DNA of 64,000 nt from Chitinophaga parva (GCF_003071345.1 NZ_QCYK01000002.1:1116001-1180000), one strand, 5' to 3'; shown: positions 34,209-43,507, numbered from the stretch's first letter. Program-made: numbers and translations. The notes: generated by a model not told the origin, from the letters alone.

Positions 34209-34964
34209 TCAGCCGCCTGTAACCATGCTGCGCAGGGTGATGGCATTCTGCAATGCATCGCCAATGGTATTGTTAAAATACACATACACTTCTTTTCCTT
34301 CTCCCATCCATGTGTGGATGCGCGTGGCATATTGCTGCAACTGCGCATCGGTATAACCACCCTTGTAATCGCCCGCCGGACCATGGAAGCGCAGGTAGAC
34401 AAAGGGTGCCGCGGTGGCTGTTTCCTGGAAAAGGGACCTGGGCATATCATGAAGCACGATGCCGGCACGATACGTATCGGCAAGTGCATAAATGCGCTTT
34501 GTATACCAGCTGGTATGCCGCATTTCCAGGGCTATCCTGTACTTATTGCCTGCCTGTACAATGGTGCCCAGCATTTGCTCCAATACCGGTGCATGATCGG
34601 CCCCGACAGACGCGGGAAACTGGATGAGCAGGCAACCGGTCTTCTGGCCTGCTTCGTCAATAACCCGCAGGAAATGCAGCAGATCGTGCTGCTGGTGCAC
34701 GCTGCCGCGTACATGGGTAATACCTTTCCATAGTTTGAATGTGAAGCGGAAATGCTCCGGCACTTCTGTGGCCCAGCGGGCTACTGTAGCGGGTTTGGGT
34801 ACTTTGTAAAAGGAACTGTTCACCTCCAGGCTGTTAAAGCGGGAAGCGTAATAAGTGAGCCTCGGTTTGTCCTGGAAAGCAAGGGGAAACGCCGCCTTGT
34901 TTGGCTCTGCAAACACCATATTGCTGGTACCACAAAAAAACAGTGGATGCTTCATGGAGGGCAT
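34209..34964 (-). CDS. DUF72 (YecE-like) family protein
   Basis: 251 residues, TIM-barrel type. Family features: FFCGTSNMVF at the start, YYASRFNSLEVNSSFYKVP, FRFTFKLWKGITHV, LLIQFPASV and VYLRFHGPAGDYKGGY near the end, then VYVYFNNT. The function is unknown. Single minus-strand gene; the 98 bases after its stop before the Crp gene end hold nothing notable. Confidence 0.9.
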   Translation of the reverse strand: MPSMKHPLFFCGTSNMVFAEPNKAAFPLAFQDKPRLTYYASRFNSLEVNSSFYKVPKPATVARWATEVPEHFRFTFKLWKGITHVRGSVHQQHDLLHFLRVIDEAGQKTGCLLIQFPASVGADHAPVLEQMLGTIVQAGNKYRIALEMRHTSWYTKRIYALADTYRAGIVLHDMPRSLFQETATAAPFVYLRFHGPAGDYKGGYTDAQLQQYATRIHTWMGEGKEVYVYFNNTIGDALQNAITLRSMVTGG

Positions 34965-35092
34965 AACATAAAGATTGTGCCACTGTCGCCCGGAGGCGGG
35001 CGCAGGGGGCGGCTTTTAGAAAACAGGAACGCCGCCCCAAACAGGGCACCTCCCAAAACAGGAACGCCACTTCACCGCAAGGAGCCATTCCC

Positions 35093-35130
35093 ACAACAAA
35101 AAGCCCGCAAGCGCAAGGCACTTGCAGGCT
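35093..35130 (-). terminator. Rho-independent terminator
   Basis: AGCCCGCAAG (35102-35111) pairs with CTTGCAGGCT (35121-35130), one mismatch; on the minus strand a T-run follows. It serves the small gene ending at 35152. Between it and 34965 lie two copies of AAACAGGAACGCC. Confidence 0.75.
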
Positions 35131-35151
35131 TTCACCAAAAAGAAAAGCAGT

Positions 35152-35415
35152 CTATTTATTTGAAATTTCGTTCAACGCACGGGCGAACTGCTTCAGGTCG
35201 TTACGGAGTTCTGTTATGGAACCGGCGTGGGCGTTGATCTGGTCTATCAAAGACTCCATGATCTGCACCTGCGCTGGTGTAGGGTGGTACTTTTTTACCG
35301 TGTCCAGGGCGGCCTGCGCTTTGGGCAGGGCAAACTGGTGCAGCTTAAAAGTATAAGGTGGCTCCAGCAGGTCCACTTTGATCTCCGCAATTTTCAAAGT
35401 GTCCTGGTTATTCAT
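35152..35415 (-). CDS. Small hypothetical protein
   Basis: 87 residues from ATG 35415; another ATG two codons upstream (35421) is possible. Soluble and probably helical, with HPTPAQVQIMESLIDQINAH and ITELRNDLKQFARALNEI, which may form a coiled coil. I do not recognise the family. A TATCTTTG box at 35426-35433 stands four bases before ATG 35421, so the second ATG or a leaderless start is likely. A good terminator follows. Confidence 0.65.
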   Translation of the reverse strand: MNNQDTLKIAEIKVDLLEPPYTFKLHQFALPKAQAALDTVKKYHPTPAQVQIMESLIDQINAHAGSITELRNDLKQFARALNEISNK

Positions 35416-35425
35416 TTTCATACTG

Positions 35426-35863
35426 CAAAGATACGCAATTAGTGTAGTTTAAACACATTGGCCGCGGCTGCATTGCTGCCCGGACGGCCTTTTAGAACAG
35501 ATTTAACAGCATTTTTAGCCATTTTACTTTATCATGAGAAAGCCCGTGCCGGGTAAATAACAATGCCCAACGTGCGGGGTGGCTGCATTTGTTATGGGAA
35601 GCTGGACTTATTATGTTACCATTGCTTATGAGCGGCCTGCCTGGTGGCAACGATTTTCATAGTGCTGGTAACGTGGCGGGATAGGAGAAACAGCAGGGAA
35701 TATTGTTGTCATAGCTATGGCCTGCGCCTGCGGCAAATCTTGCCGGATAAACAGTACCGGTATTCCTGTAATAAATCATGTTATAATCTAAATACGCGTA
35801 TTATTTTCGTACCTGGATAGGCCGTATTTGCAGGCAGTTATCCCAGGTATAAACAGCTCTTAT
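35426..35863. other. Intergenic region before cydAB
   Basis: Holds the TATCTTTG -7 box of the small minus-strand gene (35426-35433) and a 12-base palindrome AATACGCGTATT (35791-35802) about 60 bases before the cydA start. The palindrome could be a regulator site. I found no gene in the rest. Confidence 0.45.
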
Positions 35864-37198
35864 ATGAATGATTTCATAGCCGCCCGCTCACAAATGGCCC
35901 TTTCCCTGGGTTTTCATATTGTGTTCTCCTGCATAGGCATGGTGATGCCTTTTTTTATGGCGGTATCGCACTTCATCTGGCTCCGCACGGGTAATGTGAT
36001 GTATAAGAACGTGACCAGGGCCTGGAGTAAAGGCGTGGCCATTTTTTTTGCCACCGGCGCAGTATCCGGTACGGTGCTCTCTTTTGAACTGGGGCTGCTC
36101 TGGCCCGAATTTATGAAGCATGCAGGCCCTATTTTCGGGATGCCTTTTTCGCTGGAAGGCACGGCATTCTTTATCGAGGCCATCGCACTGGGGTTTTACC
36201 TGTATGGATGGGATCGTTTTAATAAATGGTTTCACTGGGGCACCGGCGTGTTGGTGGGGGTAAGCGGGCTGGTGTCCGGCATCCTGGTGGTGGCGGCCAA
36301 TGCGTGGATGAACAGTCCCGCCGGTTTCGATTACATCAACGGGCAGTATCTCAATATCCATCCCATACAGGCCATGTTTAATGACGCATGGTTTTCGCAG
36401 GCGCTGCACATGTGTATTGCTGCTTTTGCAGCTACCGGTTTTGCAGTGGCAGGTGTGCATGCTCTCATGATCCTGCGGGGCAGTCACGTGCAGTTTCATG
36501 GCAAGGCATTCAGGATAGCGGCAGTATTTGCCTGCGTGGCCGCCCTGCTGCAGCCCCTGAGCGGGGATATCTCCGCAAAGGACGTAGGCCGCCGCCAGCC
36601 AGCCAAGCTGGCCGCTATGGAAGCGCATTTTAAAACTGAAAAGCGGGCGCCCCTGATCATTGGCGGCATCCCGGATGAAAAAAACAAAACCGTACACTTT
36701 GCCATTGAAATACCCGGTATGCTCAGCTTCATGGCGCATGACGATTTCAATGCGGAAGTAACGGGGCTGGACCAGATAAAACCGGAAGACCATCCGCCTG
36801 TAGCCGTTACCCATTATGCATTCCAGGTGATGGTAGGCCTGGGCATGCTGATGCTGGCTATTTCACTGTTGTATTTTATAGCTGTCTGGAAAAAGAAACA
36901 ATGGCTGCAAAAACAATGGTTGCTCAAACTCTTTGTGCTGGCCACACCCGCGGGTTTCCTGGCGGTGGAGGCAGGATGGACGGTGACGGAAGTAGGACGG
37001 CAGCCCTGGATCATCAACGGCATTATGCGCACGGCCGATGCTGTGACGCCTATGCCGGGCATTGTTTACTCCTTTTACCTGTTTACCGCCGTGTATCTAT
37101 CGCTGGCTGTAATTGTAACGTTCATGCTGTACCGGCAGATCCGCATGGTAGGCAAGTTATATGATCTGCCCGCAATGCCGGTCCCTTCTTCCCATTAA
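35864..37198 (+). CDS. cydA: Cytochrome bd-type quinol oxidase subunit I
   Basis: 444 residues from ATG 35864 (MNDFIAARSQMALSLGFH); an upstream TTG at 35828 is less likely. About nine membrane helices. His18 in LGFHIVF is a haem ligand, and GWTVTEVGRQPWIING holds the conserved GRQPW motif. The quinol loop between helices 6 and 7 is short, as in the CIO-like branch. It oxidises quinol and reduces oxygen with high affinity. cydB follows 12 bases later. Confidence 0.95.
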   Translation: MNDFIAARSQMALSLGFHIVFSCIGMVMPFFMAVSHFIWLRTGNVMYKNVTRAWSKGVAIFFATGAVSGTVLSFELGLLWPEFMKHAGPIFGMPFSLEGTAFFIEAIALGFYLYGWDRFNKWFHWGTGVLVGVSGLVSGILVVAANAWMNSPAGFDYINGQYLNIHPIQAMFNDAWFSQALHMCIAAFAATGFAVAGVHALMILRGSHVQFHGKAFRIAAVFACVAALLQPLSGDISAKDVGRRQPAKLAAMEAHFKTEKRAPLIIGGIPDEKNKTVHFAIEIPGMLSFMAHDDFNAEVTGLDQIKPEDHPPVAVTHYAFQVMVGLGMLMLAISLLYFIAVWKKKQWLQKQWLLKLFVLATPAGFLAVEAGWTVTEVGRQPWIINGIMRTADAVTPMPGIVYSFYLFTAVYLSLAVIVTFMLYRQIRMVGKLYDLPAMPVPSSH

Positions 37199-37210
37199 AA
37201 GCTTGTGCAC

Positions 37211-38227
37211 ATGTTATACGTGGTTATCATTTTCCTGTGGACGTCCATCCTGCTCTACCTTTTGCTGGGCGGGGCCGATTTTGGTGCAGGCATTATTGAA
37301 CTATTCACTTCCCGGGATAACCAGGACCGTACGCGCAGGACCATGTACCGCGCTATTGGCCCTATCTGGGAGGCCAATCATATGTGGCTGATCATTGCCA
37401 TCGTGATCTTATTTGTGGGCTTCCCCGAGATCTACACCACCATGTCCATCTACCTGCACATCCCGCTGGTCATTATGCTGCTGGGCATCGTTGCGCGGGG
37501 CACCGCGTTTTCATTCCGCAATTATGATGCGGTGGTAGATGACATGCAGGTCATTTATAACCGCATCTTTATGTACGCCAGTTGCGTAACGCCGTTCTTC
37601 CTGGGCATCATCGCGGGGAGCGCAGTGGCCGGGCGCATTGATACACATGCCACTAATTTTCTCGACGCCTATGTATTCAGCTGGCTGCACTGGTTTTCCG
37701 TAGCCATCGGTTTTTTTACGGTAGCCATCTGTGGCTTCCTGGCATCGGTGTACCTGATCGGGGAAACGGATAATGAAACAGACCGCCAGCGCTTTATTTC
37801 CAAAGCCCGCACTACCAACATCCTGGCGGTGATAGCCGGCGCGCTGGTATTCGTCGCGGCACAGGTGGAACACATTCCCCTCATGGACTGGATCTTTGGC
37901 AATCCTGTAGGCATTACGGCAATTGTGCTGGCCAGTCTTTCCCTGGTGCTGCTCTGGTACCTGCTTTTTCATGGTAAAACCAAGATCCTGCGCGTGCTGG
38001 CGGGCTTCCAGGTAACGATGATCTTGCTGACCACCACTTACCGCCACTATCCCAAGATCGTATTGCTGAAAGGCGGCGGTTATCTTTCATTGCTGGAGCA
38101 TGCGGGTAATGAGCATACCATGGCTGCTTTGGGGTGGGCGCTGCTGCTGGGGAGCGTGTTTATTTTACCGGCCGTGTTTTACCTGATCTACAGCTTTCAG
38201 AAAAAGAAAGCGAGTGTGGCGCATTAA
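37211..38227 (+). CDS. cydB: Cytochrome bd-type quinol oxidase subunit II
   Basis: 338 residues from ATG 37211 (MLYVVIIFLWTSILLYLLLG); GTG 37205 is two codons earlier. Conserved start GGADFGAGIIELF and AIGPIWEANHMWLI, then about eight membrane helices. It pairs with CydA in the inner membrane. No cydX-like peptide or cydCD is visible here. A strong terminator ends the unit. Confidence 0.95.
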   Translation: MLYVVIIFLWTSILLYLLLGGADFGAGIIELFTSRDNQDRTRRTMYRAIGPIWEANHMWLIIAIVILFVGFPEIYTTMSIYLHIPLVIMLLGIVARGTAFSFRNYDAVVDDMQVIYNRIFMYASCVTPFFLGIIAGSAVAGRIDTHATNFLDAYVFSWLHWFSVAIGFFTVAICGFLASVYLIGETDNETDRQRFISKARTTNILAVIAGALVFVAAQVEHIPLMDWIFGNPVGITAIVLASLSLVLLWYLLFHGKTKILRVLAGFQVTMILLTTTYRHYPKIVLLKGGGYLSLLEHAGNEHTMAALGWALLLGSVFILPAVFYLIYSFQKKKASVAH

Positions 38228-38250
38228 ATTGTACAGTGTTTTTTGGTATA

Positions 38251-38288
38251 AACAAAAGGCCCGCGGATGTTTTCCGCGGGCTTTTGTT
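38251..38288. terminator. Strong terminator after cydB
   Basis: AACAAAAGGCCCGCGG (38251-38266) pairs with CCGCGGGCTTTTGTT (38274-38288) with one bulge. It can work in both directions. Confidence 0.85.
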
Positions 38289-38336
38289 ATCAGGTTAAAA
38301 ATTGTTCCAAGAAGCTGCCTATTTGTTTTTCCCGGG

Positions 38337-38453
38337 CTACGAAATGTATTTCCAGTATCCAGTCACCAGGTCCGGTGGGTTTTCATCGTACCGGGCCAGG
38401 GTATTGGCGCCTGCGCGGATAATGCGTTTATGCCAATACTCTGTACACAATAC
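38337..38453 (-). other. Short protein-like remnant of 39 codons
   Basis: On the minus strand a frame from 38453 to a TAG at 38337-38339 reads EYWHKRIIRAGANTLARYD and DLVTGYWKYIS. It has no ATG and begins after a stop. It could be the C-terminal scar of a deleted gene downstream of the protease gene. I cannot name the family. Confidence 0.2.
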
Positions 38454-38479
38454 TTACTACATGCTGCCTGGTACAATTT

Positions 38480-39403
38480 TTAATTCTTCTGCACCGGCGT
38501 TACCCTGAACTCCCGCTTGTAGTTATCGCGCAGGATGCCCACATATTGGAACTGCCCGATCTTGTCTTCGGTCAGCATTTTAAAAAGGGCGTCGGAGGTT
38601 TCCACAGGCTGGTTGTTGAATGCGTAAAGAATATCGCCGCTCAGGATGCCGGCCTTTTGAGCAGGGCTATTGGTAGCCACCGCGGAGATGAAGAGCGCCT
38701 GTTTGTTAGGCAGTTCGTTCATGGAGCGTAGTTTGGGCACCAGGTCTATCTGCTGCATGGAAAGGCCCAGGTAGGCGCGCCTCACCTTGCCAAAGCGTAT
38801 CAGCTGGCTGGCCACTTCTTTAGCGGTGCTGATGCTGATGGCAAAGCAAAGGCCTTGTGCCCCGCGAATGGTGGCGGTGTTCACGCCAATCACTTCCCCG
38901 TCCGCGTTGATCAGGGGGCCGCCGGAGTTACCGGGGTTCAGCGAGGCGTCTGTCTGGATCATGCTGTCCATCATCTGGCCCGTCTGGCTTTGCAGGCTGC
39001 GTCCCAGGGCGCTTACTACGCCGGCGGTTACAGTGTGCTGGAAGCCCAGTGGGTTGCCAATGGCGATCACCAGCTGCCCAATCTGCAGGTCTTCTGCATT
39101 ACCCAGTTTTGCGGGTGTAAAATCAGTGGCGGAGATCTTCAGGATGGCCAGGTCTGTGTCCGGGTCTTCACCAATAAGGGCGGCCGGGAAAGTGCTGCCA
39201 TCGTAGAGTTTTACCTTAATGCGGCTGGCATTGTGGATCACGTGGCTGTTGGTAGCCAGGTATCCGTCGGAAGAAAAGATAAAGCCGGAGCCGGTGCCGG
39301 CCAGGGTTTCACGCTGGTCTTGTGTATGATAGGTTTCTATTTTCACCACCGCTGTCCTTACCTTTTCCACCGCTTGAATGATGGTTTGGGAATATTGATC
39401 CAT
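38480..39403 (-). CDS. HtrA-like (S1C) serine protease without signal peptide
   Basis: 307 residues. Trypsin-like domain with catalytic triad His54 (TNSHVIH), Asp84 (DTDLAIL) and Ser160 (NPGNSGGPL), followed by one PDZ domain (about 215-300). There is no signal peptide or membrane anchor at the ATG at 39403, unlike DegP/DegS, so it may be cytoplasmic. An unseen upstream start is not available in this frame. Role: protein quality control, inferred from the family. Confidence 0.88.
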   Translation of the reverse strand: MDQYSQTIIQAVEKVRTAVVKIETYHTQDQRETLAGTGSGFIFSSDGYLATNSHVIHNASRIKVKLYDGSTFPAALIGEDPDTDLAILKISATDFTPAKLGNAEDLQIGQLVIAIGNPLGFQHTVTAGVVSALGRSLQSQTGQMMDSMIQTDASLNPGNSGGPLINADGEVIGVNTATIRGAQGLCFAISISTAKEVASQLIRFGKVRRAYLGLSMQQIDLVPKLRSMNELPNKQALFISAVATNSPAQKAGILSGDILYAFNNQPVETSDALFKMLTEDKIGQFQYVGILRDNYKREFRVTPVQKN

Positions 39404-39561
39404 GGTATTGATTTTGTCGTTACCGCTTCAAACAATATTCCCAATGCCAAAACCGGGCATTGTGGCAGGCAGGAAGGGAGGGATGCGGAACTTACGTCAC
39501 CGGGGCGTGCAGCTTACTACCATTAATGGCGGTTTTTGCCGTTGCGTGTTCCGGGGAAACA

Positions 39562-40395
39562 TTAATATCCGGTGCTCACCGTAAGCGCTTTCCATTGCTC
39601 CATTTCCGCCTGCAAACCTGCTATGCGCAACTGTGCACGGTCGTACGCATCCTGGCCGAGGAACAGTGTCACGGGCGGATTTTCATTTTCCGCAAGGGCA
39701 ATGAACGCTGCTGCGGCCTTGTCCGGGTCTCCTGCCTGCTGGCCATCCATGCTGGCATAGCGGGTGTGTGAGTCGTGCACAGCGGTGTAATCATCGATCC
39801 TGTTTTCAGCGATCACCAGGGAGCTGCTGGTCAGGAAGTTGGTCCGGAAAGCACCGGGCGCCACCACCGTGGCTTTTATACCAAATTCCTTGACGTCTTC
39901 TGCCAGCACCTGGGTGAGGCCCATTACGGCAAACTTTACCCCTGCATAGGCGCCCCAGCCGCAGGCCGGTGCAAAGCCTGCAATGGAGGAGATGTTTATA
40001 ATATGCCCCGAGCGCTGCTTGCGCAATTGCGGCATTACGGCCTGGATCACGTGCACCGTGGCAAACACATTAATGCCAAAGCTGTCCAGCAGTTCGTTCT
40101 CACTGATCTCTTCCAGGGCGCCGCCTATACCATAGCCGGCATTATTCACTACCACGTCTATCCGGCCAAAGGTTTCAATTGTTTTTGCAATGGCCGCTTT
40201 GATACTTTCAGGGCTGCCCAGGTTAGTGGACAGGGGCAGTAAATCCTTGCTGGTGCTGCCAATGGCGCTTTGCAGCATTTCGGCACTGCGGGAAGTGGCG
40301 GCCACCGCATCGCCTTTTTCCAGTAACTTTTTTACGAGCGCCAATCCCAGGCCCTGGGAGGCGCCGGTTACAAACCATACTTTTTGATTGCTCAT
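39562..40395 (-). CDS. Short-chain dehydrogenase/reductase (SDR)
   Basis: 277 residues: VWFVTGASQGLGLALVKKLL, VVNNAGYG, INISSIAG, catalytic YAGVK, PGAFRTNFL. It is the close paralogue of the SDR at 42512-43348; both start with the same VWFVTGASQGLGL block and end alike (LFLGQDAYDRA versus LFLGEDAYARA). The copies are in opposite orientation with a DinB remnant, a VOC gene and an AraC gene between them. The substrate is unknown. Confidence 0.9.
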   Translation of the reverse strand: MSNQKVWFVTGASQGLGLALVKKLLEKGDAVAATSRSAEMLQSAIGSTSKDLLPLSTNLGSPESIKAAIAKTIETFGRIDVVVNNAGYGIGGALEEISENELLDSFGINVFATVHVIQAVMPQLRKQRSGHIINISSIAGFAPACGWGAYAGVKFAVMGLTQVLAEDVKEFGIKATVVAPGAFRTNFLTSSSLVIAENRIDDYTAVHDSHTRYASMDGQQAGDPDKAAAAFIALAENENPPVTLFLGQDAYDRAQLRIAGLQAEMEQWKALTVSTGY

Positions 40396-40644
40396 GTGTT
40401 CCGGTATTTTGGTATGGCAAAATTAGGGCGGGCATCCCGGAACAGGCTTACGCCAATCAAACGATAACTTGCGAAAATCAAACAATTAAAAAATGAGGAG
40501 GGAGAATCCGACAATTGCCGGTGTGCACCTTTATTTTATTTAATTTAGGGACGCAAATTGACGGGGAAGACATGCTTTCCCCTCACCGGAGCAATTCCCC
40601 TTTATCTGTAAATCCCACCTATTCACTTCTTAAAATAGAAAACC

Positions 40645-40894
40645 ATGATGAAACAAGCATTATCGGGCGAATTCCGCCATGAGGCGGAAAACACCCGGAA
40701 ACTGCTGTCTATGATCCCGGACAGCCCATTGGACCATCGCCGCCGGCCACACCTTGCAGGTGGTGCGGGGCTCTTTGTACAACCACTTATAGCATCCCGG
40801 TGGTGAGCGGATCTTCCACCTGCGGGCTACCGGCAATAAGGTGCCTTCCCTGTATGGCCCCAACTACGAAGAGTCGCAAAAGATGAGCGCATAA
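40645..40894 (+). pseudogene. DinB-family remnant
   Basis: ATG 40645 starts FRHEAENTRKLLSMIPDSPLD, the usual DinB opening, but the frame drifts and stops at 40804-40806. In another frame the sequence ends LRATGNKVPSLYGPNYEESQ and stops at 40892-40894, the typical DinB C-terminus (compare PGSYGPSADEQ in the intact gene at 59494). The middle, including the central His motif, is missing. The 249 bases before it hold nothing recognisable. Confidence 0.7.
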
Positions 40895-40930
40895 AATATT
40901 TTACATTTTCCACTTCAAAAATAAATAACC

Positions 40931-41374
40931 ATGGCAGTCGTAAATGTTTACCTGACTTTCAACGGCAATTGCCGGGAAGCTTTTGAATTCTATAAATCTG
41001 TATTTGGCGGCGACTTCCCCTACGCCGGTACTTTTGGCGAAATGCCCACTCAGGATGGCAAACCGGTGCCCGAAGCAGACAAGAACAAGATCATGCACAT
41101 CAGCTTACCCATTAGCAAGGAAACCGTATTGATGGGCAGTGATGCGGGCGGTGAATGGGCGCCCCACTACAAAGCGGGCAATAACTTTTCTATCTCCGTT
41201 GGCGCTGCCACCAAGGCGGAAGCGGACCAGCTCTTTAACGGGCTATCCGCCGGCGGACAGGTTACCATGCCAATGGCAGATACCTTCTGGGGCGCATATT
41301 TCGGGATGTTTACTGACAAGTTTGGTATTAACTGGATGGTAAATTATGACGATCCGGCTAAAGTGCAACACTAG
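40931..41374 (+). CDS. VOC-family protein (PhnB/glyoxalase-like)
   Basis: 147 residues with the paired beta-alpha-beta-beta-beta modules: VYLTFNGNCREAFEFYKSVF at the start, MHISLPISKETVLMGSDA, and WGAYFGMFTDKFGINWMVNY at the end. This matches the PhnB-like group. Metal ligands are not certain from the sequence. It lies 36 bases after the DinB remnant and is followed by a terminator. Confidence 0.87.
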   Translation: MAVVNVYLTFNGNCREAFEFYKSVFGGDFPYAGTFGEMPTQDGKPVPEADKNKIMHISLPISKETVLMGSDAGGEWAPHYKAGNNFSISVGAATKAEADQLFNGLSAGGQVTMPMADTFWGAYFGMFTDKFGINWMVNYDDPAKVQH

Positions 41375-41399
41375 TTTAGCTGGATGATAATTGCATGCT

Positions 41400-41435
41400 A
41401 AAAGCGGCTGCCCTGCGCAAGGGTAGCCGCTTTTG
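41400..41435 (+). terminator. Rho-independent terminator
   Basis: AAAAGCGGCTGCCCT pairs with AGGGTAGCCGCTTTT (one bulge), then T-rich sequence. It ends the VOC transcript. Confidence 0.8.
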
Positions 41436-41503
41436 ATTTTTCATTATTTGAATTTGACAACTTTTGGTTTGATTGACGTAAGTGCCGGCCGGGCGGATGA
41501 CGG

Positions 41504-41511
41504 TAATTTTG
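41504..41511 (+). promoter_or_regulatory. -7 box TAATTTTG
   Basis: A perfect TAnnTTTG box 22 bases before the AraC start at 41534; no clear -33 element. The paralogous SDR downstream has the same box at 42482-42489, 22 bases before its own start. Confidence 0.45.
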
Positions 41512-41533
41512 TACCTGATCCAAATGGTATGTT

Positions 41534-42430
41534 ATGAATAAAGCAGAATCCCTGCAACAGTTCTACTTCCGGAACTTTAACACTGCGCCGCCGCTTACGC
41601 CCGCTACTATCGGTCATTTCAACGTGTTTAAGGTAGATGATTCCTGCCTGCATGAGCGGAAGCATTATTCCCGGCGGGATTTTTATAAGATCAGTCTTCT
41701 GCGCGGCCACTATATTTTTCATTATGCGGATAAAAGCCTGGAGGTAAAGGGCGCCGCCCTGTTGTTTTTCAACCCTCATGTGCCCTACACCTGGGAGGCT
41801 GTGGAAGAATTGAACAGTGGGTATTTCACCATTTTCAGCCAGTCGTTCTTTTCGGAAAAGATCCGCGGCGGGCTGGGTACCTTGCCTATGTTCGCCACCG
41901 GCGGCCAGCCTGCTTACCTGCTCAATGCACAACAGGAGCAGCGGGTGGTGGATATTTTTGAAAAAATGCTGGAAGAAAATGAAAGTGACTATGCGTTTAA
42001 ATACGACCTGCTCCGCAACTATGTTACGGAGATGACGCACTTTGCCCTCAAGACCCAGCCCCTGGAGCAGTTTTACCAGCACCCGGATGCCAAAGCCCGC
42101 ATTACCACGGTATTTATGGAATTGCTGGAAAGGCAGTTCCCGATCGAATCGCCTGCACAGCGCTTCCAGCTGCGCTCCGCCCGCGATTTTGCGGCGCAAT
42201 TATCTGTGCATGTGAACCACCTGAACCGCGCCGTGAAAGAAACTACCGGCAAAACCACTACCGATATGATCGCGGAACGGCTGGTCTGCGAAGCCAGGTC
42301 GTTGCTGAAGCACACGGACTGGAATATCGCGGAGATAGGCTATGCGCTGGGCTTTGAAGCGCCGTCCCACTTCAACCACTTCTTCAAAAAGCAAACCAGC
42401 CAGGCGCCGTCTTATTTCAGGCATGTTTGA
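41534..42430 (+). CDS. AraC-family transcriptional regulator
   Basis: 298 residues. A cupin-type sensor (LRGHYIFHYADKSLEVKGAA, FFNPHVPYTWEA) is followed by an AraC domain (LSVHVNHLNRAVKETTGKTT, IAEIGYALGFEAPSHFNHFF). Members with this order often control adjacent oxidoreductases. The SDR at 42512 begins 81 bases later on the same strand and is its probable target. The inverted SDR paralogue at 39562 may be a second one. Confidence 0.92.
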   Translation: MNKAESLQQFYFRNFNTAPPLTPATIGHFNVFKVDDSCLHERKHYSRRDFYKISLLRGHYIFHYADKSLEVKGAALLFFNPHVPYTWEAVEELNSGYFTIFSQSFFSEKIRGGLGTLPMFATGGQPAYLLNAQQEQRVVDIFEKMLEENESDYAFKYDLLRNYVTEMTHFALKTQPLEQFYQHPDAKARITTVFMELLERQFPIESPAQRFQLRSARDFAAQLSVHVNHLNRAVKETTGKTTTDMIAERLVCEARSLLKHTDWNIAEIGYALGFEAPSHFNHFFKKQTSQAPSYFRHV

Positions 42431-42481
42431 TTTGAGCAACGATTGCTTTGAATCAGGGAAAAGTTGCGTAGCATGCGGTTC

Positions 42482-42489
42482 TAATTTTG
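42482..42489 (+). promoter_or_regulatory. -7 box TAATTTTG
   Basis: A perfect TAnnTTTG box, 22 bases before the SDR start at 42512, so this SDR has its own promoter despite following the AraC gene. Confidence 0.45.
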
Positions 42490-42511
42490 TGCTAACAAAA
42501 ACGCAAAGATT

Positions 42512-43348
42512 ATGAGCACAAAGAAAGTATGGTTTGTAACCGGCGCATCGCAAGGTTTAGGTTTAACGCTGGTACAGGAATTATTGAAAGCAGGTTACCG
42601 GGTAGCTGCTACCTCCCGCAAGGCAGCAGCATTGCGGGAAGCGGTACCGGCATCGGAGCATTTCCTTCCGCTGGAAGTAGATCTTACCAATGAAGAAAGC
42701 GTGAAGCAGGCCATCAGGGAAACAGTTTCACATTTTGGCAGTATGGACGTGGTGGTGAATAACGCAGGATATGGCCAGCTAGGCGCCGTGGAGGAACTTA
42801 CCGATGAAGAAGTGCGCCGCAGTTTTGATGTGAACGTATTTGGGCTGCTGCATGTGCTGCGCCATGCAATGCCTCACCTGCGTGCACGGCAATCCGGTCA
42901 CATCTTCAATATTGCATCCGTGGCTGGATACTCGGGTAACTTCCCGGGTTGGAGCACTTACATCGCTACCAAGTTTGCAGTGGTAGGATTGTCTGAAGCG
43001 CTGGCGGAAGAAGCGGCGCCTTTTGGTATCCGGGTGAGCGTAGTGATGCCGGGTTATTTCCGCACTAATTTTCTGGCGTCCGGTTCCCTGGCCCAACCAG
43101 CCCATGCTCTGGATGTTTACGCAAATGTGAGGGAAAGTTCCGCAGCACACACAGAACAGATCAATGGCAACCAGCCCGGAGATCCCGTGAAAGCCGCCGC
43201 GGTATTGATGGCGCAGGCAGAAGCACCTAAACAGGTAGTGCACCTTTTCCTGGGTGAGGATGCTTATGCGCGTGCGGCAACACAAATGAAAACGGTAACA
43301 ACAGATATGGCGGAAGTAGCCACAATGGCCACCGCCACGGCATTTTAA
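42512..43348 (+). CDS. Short-chain dehydrogenase/reductase (SDR)
   Basis: 278 residues, paralogue of the SDR at 39562-40395. VWFVTGASQGLGLTLVQELL, VVNNAGYGQLGA, FNIASVAG, catalytic YIATK and PGYFRTNFLASG. The two share long blocks along their whole length. It lies directly after an AraC gene and is ended by a terminator. The reaction is an NAD(P)-dependent carbonyl/alcohol conversion of unknown substrate. Confidence 0.9.
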   Translation: MSTKKVWFVTGASQGLGLTLVQELLKAGYRVAATSRKAAALREAVPASEHFLPLEVDLTNEESVKQAIRETVSHFGSMDVVVNNAGYGQLGAVEELTDEEVRRSFDVNVFGLLHVLRHAMPHLRARQSGHIFNIASVAGYSGNFPGWSTYIATKFAVVGLSEALAEEAAPFGIRVSVVMPGYFRTNFLASGSLAQPAHALDVYANVRESSAAHTEQINGNQPGDPVKAAAVLMAQAEAPKQVVHLFLGEDAYARAATQMKTVTTDMAEVATMATATAF

Positions 43349-43391
43349 CGGAAGATTGTTCATAGCACAACAGGAGCATCTAAGAAGAGGA

Positions 43392-43417
43392 GAGAGGCAG
43401 CGACGCCTCTCTTTTTT
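43392..43417 (+). terminator. Rho-independent terminator
   Basis: GAGAGGC, loop AGCGAC, GCCTCTC, then six T. It follows the SDR stop by 44 bases. Confidence 0.85.
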
Positions 43418-43507
43418 GTTGACCGCCGCCGCGTCAATTTAATAAGCAAAATTGCCGGGAAGGTTATATTTTCGGCCCGGCTCCCGGAAAAGGGGACCTG
43501 CTGTAAC

